From contig JBLFWJ010000117.1 in NCBI GenBank assembly GCA_047611425.1, positions 1 to 10,639 of the forward strand: a stretch of DNA of 10,639 nucleotides. The letters are read 5' to 3'. How positions within the stretch are numbered: the stretch's first letter is position 1; every line of letters starts with the position of its first letter. The notes beneath the pieces were generated by a model that saw only the letters and a program-made list of their open reading frames with translations, had not been told where the DNA came from and made no database searches. Shown piece after piece: positions 5,642-10,639 of the stretch. The DNA is from JBLFWJ01 sp047611425. Lineage in GTDB: Bacteria; Bacteroidota; Bacteroidia; UBA10329. Position numbers and translations under genes: made by a program.

Positions 5642-7384
5642 TTATGCCTGCCCTGGCCCAACGGTTACTTCGTCTTCAAGGTCAAGTAAATCTCCTCGTA
5701 GGGCCTGAGAAATATGAATCACATTATCAGCAATCTTTTCATATCCACTTACCAGATCCATAAGAAGCAAACCCGTTTCAAGATTAACCTCGCCTTTTTC
5801 AATACTCTTGAAATTCTTGGATCGACACTGATCACGTTTCTTATTGATTTTTCTCTCAAGTTCGATGGCCTCTTCAAGAACGATATCACTTGGGTTCTTC
5901 GAAATGTTCTCCATCATTAAGAGCATGCTTTCGTCAACCATCACGCGCATTGCTCTTAGGTCTTCTCGGTGCTTCTCCTCAAACCAGATTTTCTTCTCAA
6001 TTTTTCGTTCAACAGACTTCGACATCTGATAATAAATGTCTCCGATAGACTCCATGTGGTTAATAACCGAAAGCCAAGATTGTACTTGTCGGGAAGACTC
6101 AGTAGACATTGTGGATTTTGAGAGTTCCATTAGAAACTCTGCAACCTTAATCTCAATAAGGTCAGTGTGATCTTCGTAATCTTTGATTTTATCAAGTAAT
6201 TTCTGTTGTTTTTTAGCATCGGTTTCCTCGATAAGTAGGCCGATTTTATCAACCCCCTTCAGATTGAGTTTTGCAAACTTTTCGATTTCATTTTGTGCCT
6301 CTGCCAAAGATATTTCTGGAGTCTGTAACAGTCCTCTGCCAATGAATTCTAGTGTGAAATCTTCATCATCACCTTTCGATTTAATGAGGCGCTCTACCGT
6401 TGTGGCGATAAATGGAACAAAGCCAATCAAGAGTATAACGTTAAGAATATTGAAACTTGAGTGGAAAATTGAAAGTGCAATTGGAATGTGCTCTGCATTG
6501 TATTGAGCGTCAGTTCCAAAAGGGTGCATATCCATGTATGTACTCATTCCCCAACCAATTCCTTGAAGAAAGAATGGGAAGACAGCAAACATCCAAATAA
6601 CTCCGAAAATATTGAATACGAAGTGAGCTCCAGCTGCTCTTTTTGCATGAACGTTGCCGACCAAAGCTGCAAGATTGGCAGTAATCGTGGTTCCTATGTT
6701 TTCACCCATGACCATAGCAGCTGCTAATTCAAATGGAATCCAACCTTCAAAGCACATTACCAATGTCAATGCCATGGCGGCACTCGATGATTGGACAATG
6801 AGAGTTAAAACTGTTCCAACTATTATAAAAATAAGGGTCGACAGATACCCCATATCTGCGTAATTGGAAAGAAATGCCAGGATTTCCGGATTGGATTTAA
6901 GGTCAGGAACTGCGTGCTTCAAAGCGTCCAATCCCATGAACAGAAGGGCAAACCCAATGAGAACCTGTGCCCAAGCTTTAAACACGGTTCGAGACGAAAA
7001 CATCATTGGAAAACCAATGGCAATTATCGGAAGGGCAAGTGCGGATATTTTTACCTTAAAACCAAGTATTGAAATCAACCAAGCGGTAATCGTGGTTCCA
7101 ATATTGGCCCCCATAATTACTCCAATGGATTCAACCAGGCTCAAAAGTCCTGCATTCACAAAACTGACAATCATTACCGTTGATGCGGAAGATGATTGAA
7201 CAAGTGCGGTTACCAAGAATCCGGTAAAAACACCTAAAAATCGATTGCTGGTCATAACGCGAAGAATCTCACGCATTTTTGATCCTGCGACCTTCTGAAT
7301 GCCTTCACTCATCTCTTTCATCCCATAGATGAAAAAGCCAAGTGCCCCAATCAATTCAAGAATTTGTAGAATACCGAATTCCAT
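5642..7384 (-). CDS. Na+/phosphate cotransporter with C-terminal PhoU-like domain
   Basis: This 580-residue inner-membrane protein belongs to the Na/Pi cotransporter (NptA/SLC34-like) family. It has the two inverted transport repeats, each with the signature QSSSA (63-67 and 198-202) and a following G-x-NIGTT (GANIGTT 92-98, GENIGTT 227-233). Eight or so hydrophobic segments span about residues 8-330. From about 360 to 570 the protein is hydrophilic, helical and PhoU-like (e.g. INHMESIGDIYYQMSK, YEKIADNVIHISQ), the same layout as E. coli YjbB. It would couple phosphate movement to the Na+ gradient, with the PhoU-like part probably sensing or regulating. Direction is assumed inward but is not proven; YjbB has been linked to export. 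The start ATG lies 16 nt after a perfect TAnnTTTG promoter element. The gene is monocistronic, ended by a strong terminator, and divergent from the giant adhesin gene. Confidence 0.94.
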   Translation of the reverse strand: MEFGILQILELIGALGFFIYGMKEMSEGIQKVAGSKMREILRVMTSNRFLGVFTGFLVTALVQSSSASTVMIVSFVNAGLLSLVESIGVIMGANIGTTITAWLISILGFKVKISALALPIIAIGFPMMFSSRTVFKAWAQVLIGFALLFMGLDALKHAVPDLKSNPEILAFLSNYADMGYLSTLIFIIVGTVLTLIVQSSSAAMALTLVMCFEGWIPFELAAAMVMGENIGTTITANLAALVGNVHAKRAAGAHFVFNIFGVIWMFAVFPFFLQGIGWGMSTYMDMHPFGTDAQYNAEHIPIALSIFHSSFNILNVILLIGFVPFIATTVERLIKSKGDDEDFTLEFIGRGLLQTPEISLAEAQNEIEKFAKLNLKGVDKIGLLIEETDAKKQQKLLDKIKDYEDHTDLIEIKVAEFLMELSKSTMSTESSRQVQSWLSVINHMESIGDIYYQMSKSVERKIEKKIWFEEKHREDLRAMRVMVDESMLLMMENISKNPSDIVLEEAIELERKINKKRDQCRSKNFKSIEKGEVNLETGLLLMDLVSGYEKIADNVIHISQALRGDLLDLEDEVTVGPGQA

Positions 7385-7400
7385 TTTACCGTGTTTTCGG

Positions 7401-7428
7401 CAAATGTAGATGAATCGACTACGAACAA
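7401..7428 (-). promoter_or_regulatory. Promoter of the Na+/phosphate transporter (TTG-N17-TACATTTG)
   Basis: Leftward, TTG (7428-7426) is followed after 17 nt by TACATTTG (7408-7401), a perfect match to the Bacteroidota -7 element TAnnTTTG. It would give a 5' leader of roughly 10 nt before the ATG at 7384. The spacing matches the porin promoter exactly. Confidence 0.75.
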
Positions 7429-7446
7429 TATTAAGGGAACGTTAAA
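7429..7446 (-). promoter_or_regulatory. PHO-box-like direct repeat upstream of the Na+/phosphate transporter
   Basis: On the transporter strand the site reads TTTAACG-TTCC-CTTAATA. Compared with the porin half-site CTTAACA, the two half-sites match at 5 of 7 and 6 of 7 positions, and the 11-bp period is kept. The site directly abuts the -33 TTG. Relative to the promoter, its half-sites occupy the same helical phase as those of the porin site. Weaker than the porin site on sequence alone, it is supported by the shared geometry and function. Confidence 0.5.
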
Positions 7447-7588
7447 TCAGCATCCAACTACCATGTCGTTGGTCGGAAACTTAAACTCCTCGGCATCATT
7501 AAAAGGGTTTCAAAAACCTTTCTCTTCTGTTGCCCGTAATACCGCCCGCATAATAGATACGCGAGGGTGCCTCTTAATCGAGAGAACC

Positions 7589-10500
7589 ATGAAGAGATTT
7601 ACGAGAAAGAAAAAGATAGATATGTGGGTTTGGAGCAGAATGATCATTGCGATTATTCCAGCTTTTTTGTTTGGAGCAGAAACGAATGCTCAATTAGTCG
7701 TTGACGAAGCTGCTAGTGCTACCGAGATGGAGCAGTGGGTGGAAGACGTGCTACTTGGCTCGTGCGTAACGGTTTCCAACTTCACTTACACAGGAGAGGC
7801 TTGGGGGTCTGGAACGTTTGATGGAACTGGATCCAACATAGGAATGGATGGTGGTATTATCATGACCACTGGTCGTGCTAGCTACGCCATTGGCCCAGAC
7901 AACGTTGACGACCGAACGCACAACCAGAATAACGGTGGCGATGCAGACCTTGACCAATTGTTAAATTTTGGATTTACAACGGAGGATGCGGTAATACTAG
8001 AGTTTGATTTCGTTCCTCAGGATGACACGCTTCGTTTCAATTACATTTTTGGTTCTGAAGAATACCCGGAGTATGTGGGTTCTGGTTTTAACGATGTTTT
8101 CGGATTCTTCATCTCAGGTCCTGGTTATGCTGGTCCATTCTCTAATGGTGCGGAAAACATCGCCCTAATTCCAGGAACTACCACTCCTGTAGCGATCAAT
8201 AACTTGAACAACGGGTATAGCGCCACCGAGCCTGCAACGGGCCCTTGTACCAACTGTGCATATTATGTGGAGAACGGTGGTGGAACTACAGTTCAATATG
8301 ATGCCTTCACCACGGTTCTGACTGCTCTTGCTGTAGTTCAACCTTGTTCAACCTACCATATTAAAATGGCTGTGGCGGATGCCGGAGACCATTCCTATGA
8401 CTCTGGCTTATTCCTTCAAGAAGGCAGCTTCTCTGCAGGAGGTGGAGTTTCGGTTGAGATTGAAACATCCAACATTCCTCCAGGTATTTATGAAGGATGT
8501 AACGATGCTTGGTTCGTATTTAGAAGGTTGGACCTTCTGAACAATGGTTTACCAATTACAGCTGATTTCACAATTGGAGGAACAGCAATACCAGGTGTGG
8601 ATTATACGCCTCTACCAACCACGATTACGATTCCAGCTGGGGAAGATTCTCTTCTGGTGAATATTGCAGCCTTGCTTGATGGATTAGTTGAAGGCACCGA
8701 GACAATCACGCTTACTTTGGATGATCCTTCTTGTTCTTGTCAAGCGCCAGAAACTGCGGTTATCGATATCCTCGATAATAATATCCCGCTAGCGGTTACA
8801 ACAACCGGAGCTACTACGATCTGCGTTGGACAGTCAGCTAACTTGACAGCTACACCAGTAGGAAGTCAAACGCCATATTCTCAAAGCTGGGATAATGGAC
8901 TTGGTTCAGTATTAAATCAAACCGTTTCTCCAACTGTAACTACTACTTACACCTTTACAGTAAGCGATGCTTGTGGTGGTCAAACTGTTCAGAGTTCTGA
9001 AACAGTCACAGTTGTAACCGGTGACTTTACCATAGATGACGATGAGCAATGTTTCCAAGGAAACAACTTCAGCTTTACAAACACAGGCACTAGCAACGGA
9101 ACCGTTACCCATTTCTGGGATTTCGGTGACGGAACTGGAACGTCTACTCAAGAAAACCCTACTTATAGTTATGGTAGTGATGGAAACTACACGGTAACTC
9201 ACCATGTGATTTTCACGGCTGCAGGCTGCACAACATCGGTATCTGCAGACGTAGATGTTTGGGACATGCCTACAGTTAGCATGGTGTCAACCAACATGGT
9301 TTGTGCTGGTGATGATGATGGAACTGCAACGGTTACCGCCTCAAACGGAACCACTCCTTATAGTTACGCCTGGACTCCTGGCGGACAAGCCACCGCAGTA
9401 ATTACTGGCCTTGCGGTTGGTACTCATAACCTAACCGTCACTGATGCACACGGCTGTCAGGCAACTGATCAGGCGATTATAATTCAGCAGGATGTAATTC
9501 CGCCAACAGCGGTTTGTCAAAACTTAACGGTGCAGGTTGATGCCTCTGGAAATGTTGGAATTAGCGCAACTCAGATTGACAATGGATCGACCGACAATTG
9601 CGGAATCGCCAGCATGGTGGTTTTCCCAAACACCTTCAATTGTACTAACGTTGGAAACAACACGGTAACACTTACAGCTACTGACAATTCAGGAAACGTT
9701 TCAACTTGTAACGCCACCGTTACGGTTCAGGATCTTATTCCACCAACAGCATTATGCCAGAACATCATCGTTCAGCTTGATGCAATTGGATCTGCTATAA
9801 TCACAGCTGCACAAATTGACAACGGCTCGAATGATGCTTGTGGTATCATTTCCATTACCGTTAATCCAGCCAACTTCAATTGTGCTGATGTAGGTGCAAA
9901 CACAGTCACTTTAACTGTGACAGACAACAACGGAAACGTATCAACCTGTACATCAACAGTAACTGTTGAAGAGGTAATTCCTCCAACGGCTCTTTGCCAA
10001 GACATCACCGTTCAGTTAGATGCAACCGGAAACGTGACCATCACTCCAAATCAGGTTGACAATGGCTCAAACGATGAGTGTGGATTAGCGTCAATGACCG
10101 TTTCTCCAGACTCGTTCACATGTGCAAATGAGGGAGCGAATACGGTAACACTTACAGTGACGGATAACCACGGAAACGTCTCAACCTGTACTGCAACGGT
10201 AACAGTTGAAAACAACGTTGTGCCTACCTTTGGATGTCAAGATATCACTATTCAATTGGATGCTTCGGGTAACGCAAGCATCGATGCTGAGGATGTGAAT
10301 GCAGGATCCAACGCAAGTTGCGGATTGGCTTCATTAACTGTTGATCCATCAACATTCGATTGCTCGAACATTGGCGGAAACACGGTTACGCTTACAGCCA
10401 CTGACAACTCTGGAAACGTTTCAACTTGTAACGCCACCGTTACGGTTCAGGATCTTATTCCACCAACAGCATTATGCCAGAACATCATCGTTCAGTTGGA

Positions 10501-10639
10501 CGCAATTGGAAATGTGAGCATCACAGCTGCACAAATTGATAACGGATCTAACGATGCCTGTGGAATCCTCAACATGACGGTTTCTCCATCCACTTTCCAG
10601 TGTATTGATGTGGGTGCGAATACGGTCACTTTGACCGTT
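7589..10639 (+). CDS. Giant secreted repeat protein: choice-of-anchor L, Calx-beta, PKD, SprB-like and HYR-like domains (3' end missing)
   Basis: The first 1017 codons are open to the right edge with no stop. A Sec signal peptide with a long basic start (MKRFTRKKK) and hydrophobic core MIIAIIPAFLFGA probably ends before Q35. Domains in order: choice-of-anchor L (about 52-287, with the hallmark FGSEEYPEYVGSGFNDVFGFF at 154-174); Calx-beta-like (about 300-398, GVDYTPLPTTITIPAGED); an Ig-like module (400-476, ICVGQSANLTATP); PKD (479-557, FWDFGDG 509-515); SprB-like repeat (about 562-634, TPYSYAWTPGG); then five HYR-like units of 80 residues each (from 635). Such proteins are surface adhesins or motility/biofilm proteins, usually exported by the type IX system through a C-terminal domain that would lie outside the window. 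The ATG at 7589 is the first good start; no SD and no clear promoter were found in the 204-nt gap shared with the transporter gene. Confidence 0.93.
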   Translation, partial: MKRFTRKKKIDMWVWSRMIIAIIPAFLFGAETNAQLVVDEAASATEMEQWVEDVLLGSCVTVSNFTYTGEAWGSGTFDGTGSNIGMDGGIIMTTGRASYAIGPDNVDDRTHNQNNGGDADLDQLLNFGFTTEDAVILEFDFVPQDDTLRFNYIFGSEEYPEYVGSGFNDVFGFFISGPGYAGPFSNGAENIALIPGTTTPVAINNLNNGYSATEPATGPCTNCAYYVENGGGTTVQYDAFTTVLTALAVVQPCSTYHIKMAVADAGDHSYDSGLFLQEGSFSAGGGVSVEIETSNIPPGIYEGCNDAWFVFRRLDLLNNGLPITADFTIGGTAIPGVDYTPLPTTITIPAGEDSLLVNIAALLDGLVEGTETITLTLDDPSCSCQAPETAVIDILDNNIPLAVTTTGATTICVGQSANLTATPVGSQTPYSQSWDNGLGSVLNQTVSPTVTTTYTFTVSDACGGQTVQSSETVTVVTGDFTIDDDEQCFQGNNFSFTNTGTSNGTVTHFWDFGDGTGTSTQENPTYSYGSDGNYTVTHHVIFTAAGCTTSVSADVDVWDMPTVSMVSTNMVCAGDDDGTATVTASNGTTPYSYAWTPGGQATAVITGLAVGTHNLTVTDAHGCQATDQAIIIQQDVIPPTAVCQNLTVQVDASGNVGISATQIDNGSTDNCGIASMVVFPNTFNCTNVGNNTVTLTATDNSGNVSTCNATVTVQDLIPPTALCQNIIVQLDAIGSAIITAAQIDNGSNDACGIISITVNPANFNCADVGANTVTLTVTDNNGNVSTCTSTVTVEEVIPPTALCQDITVQLDATGNVTITPNQVDNGSNDECGLASMTVSPDSFTCANEGANTVTLTVTDNHGNVSTCTATVTVENNVVPTFGCQDITIQLDASGNASIDAEDVNAGSNASCGLASLTVDPSTFDCSNIGGNTVTLTATDNSGNVSTCNATVTVQDLIPPTALCQNIIVQLDAIGNVSITAAQIDNGSNDACGILNMTVSPSTFQCIDVGANTVTLTV
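9491..10639 (+). repeat. Tandem array of 240-bp units encoding 80-residue HYR-like domains
   Basis: Units begin at 9491, 9731, 9971, 10211 and 10451, all exactly 240 bp apart. The fifth is cut by the window edge. Each encodes the pattern I-P-P-T-A-x-C-Q-x-I-x-V-Q-L-D, then D-N-G-S-x-D-x-C-G, F-x-C, and N-T-V-T-L-T-x-T-D-N-x-G-N-V-S-T-C. Four cysteines per unit fall at unit positions 9, 37, 51 and 73 (643, 671, 685 and 707 in unit 1), suggesting two disulfides per domain. Unit 4 has a deviant junction (NNVVPTFGC in place of the xIPPTALC type). Confidence 0.93.
9692..9775 (+). repeat. 84-bp block identical to 10412-10495 (three units apart)
   Basis: Positions 9692-9775 and 10412-10495 are identical over all 84 bp, including synonymous sites. 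They straddle the junctions of units 1/2 and 4/5 (residues about 702-729 and 942-969), with an offset of 720 bp (three units). Neighbouring junctions (units 2/3, 3/4) differ at many third positions. This indicates a recent three-unit duplication or gene conversion. Confidence 0.9.

Noticed and set aside
7448..7588. Riboswitch or structured leader ahead of the adhesin gene
   Set aside because: Only short hairpins (4-8 bp with bulges) are seen and no conserved riboswitch core. No convincing TAnnTTTG promoter was found either.
8912..10437. Minus-strand frames opposite the adhesin
   Set aside because: They are antisense to a strongly conserved domain series. Valine/threonine-rich translations arise from the repeats.
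9491..10639. CRISPR or satellite array
   Set aside because: The 240-bp repeats are in frame, translate to conserved HYR-like domains and continue the upstream coding frame.

Overview
The window looks like a Bacteroidota chromosome, probably of the order Flavobacteriales or a close relative. The evidence is: a giant surface protein that combines choice-of-anchor L, Calx-beta-like, PKD, SprB-like and HYR-like modules; promoters of the Bacteroidota type (TTG, about 17 nt, TAnnTTTG); A-rich start regions without clear Shine-Dalgarno sequences; and a family of small lipoproteins typical of that phylum. The exact genus cannot be told from this sequence.

Layout from left to right. Positions 1-1605 (minus) hold recG, whose C-terminal end runs off the left edge. 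Positions 1606-2015 are a non-coding stretch rich in palindromes and short repeats. Positions 2016-3677 (minus) hold a two-gene unit: a LuxE/PaaK-type acyl-protein synthetase homologue, then a secreted START-domain protein. Divergent from it, 3736-4254 (plus) encodes a small lipoprotein of unknown role. It meets the OprO/OprP-type phosphate porin gene (4260-5495, minus) tail to tail, with only 5 nt between the stops. Upstream of the porin lie a strong intrinsic terminator and then a Na+/phosphate cotransporter with a PhoU-like C-terminal domain (5642-7384, minus). Divergent from that, 7589-10639 (plus) is the first 1017 codons of a very large secreted repeat protein that runs off the right edge.

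How the genes fit together. The porin (outer membrane) and the Na+/Pi transporter (inner membrane) would form a two-membrane phosphate uptake route. They are separate transcription units, because a terminator lies between them. Each has its own Bacteroidota-type promoter preceded by 7-bp direct repeats on an 11-bp period (CTTAACA-type), placed in the same helical register relative to the promoter. This has the architecture of a PHO box, so both genes are plausibly co-regulated by a PhoB/PhoP-type regulator. This is the most informative non-coding signal in the window.

The large surface protein ends (within the window) in a tandem array with an exact 240-bp (80-residue) period and four conserved cysteines per unit. 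An 84-bp block is identical between two places three units apart, which points to recent segmental duplication or gene conversion. Nothing here is convincingly a wholly new system. The strongest leads are the shared PHO-box-like promoters, the orphan LuxE-START pair, and the higher-order structure of the repeat array.
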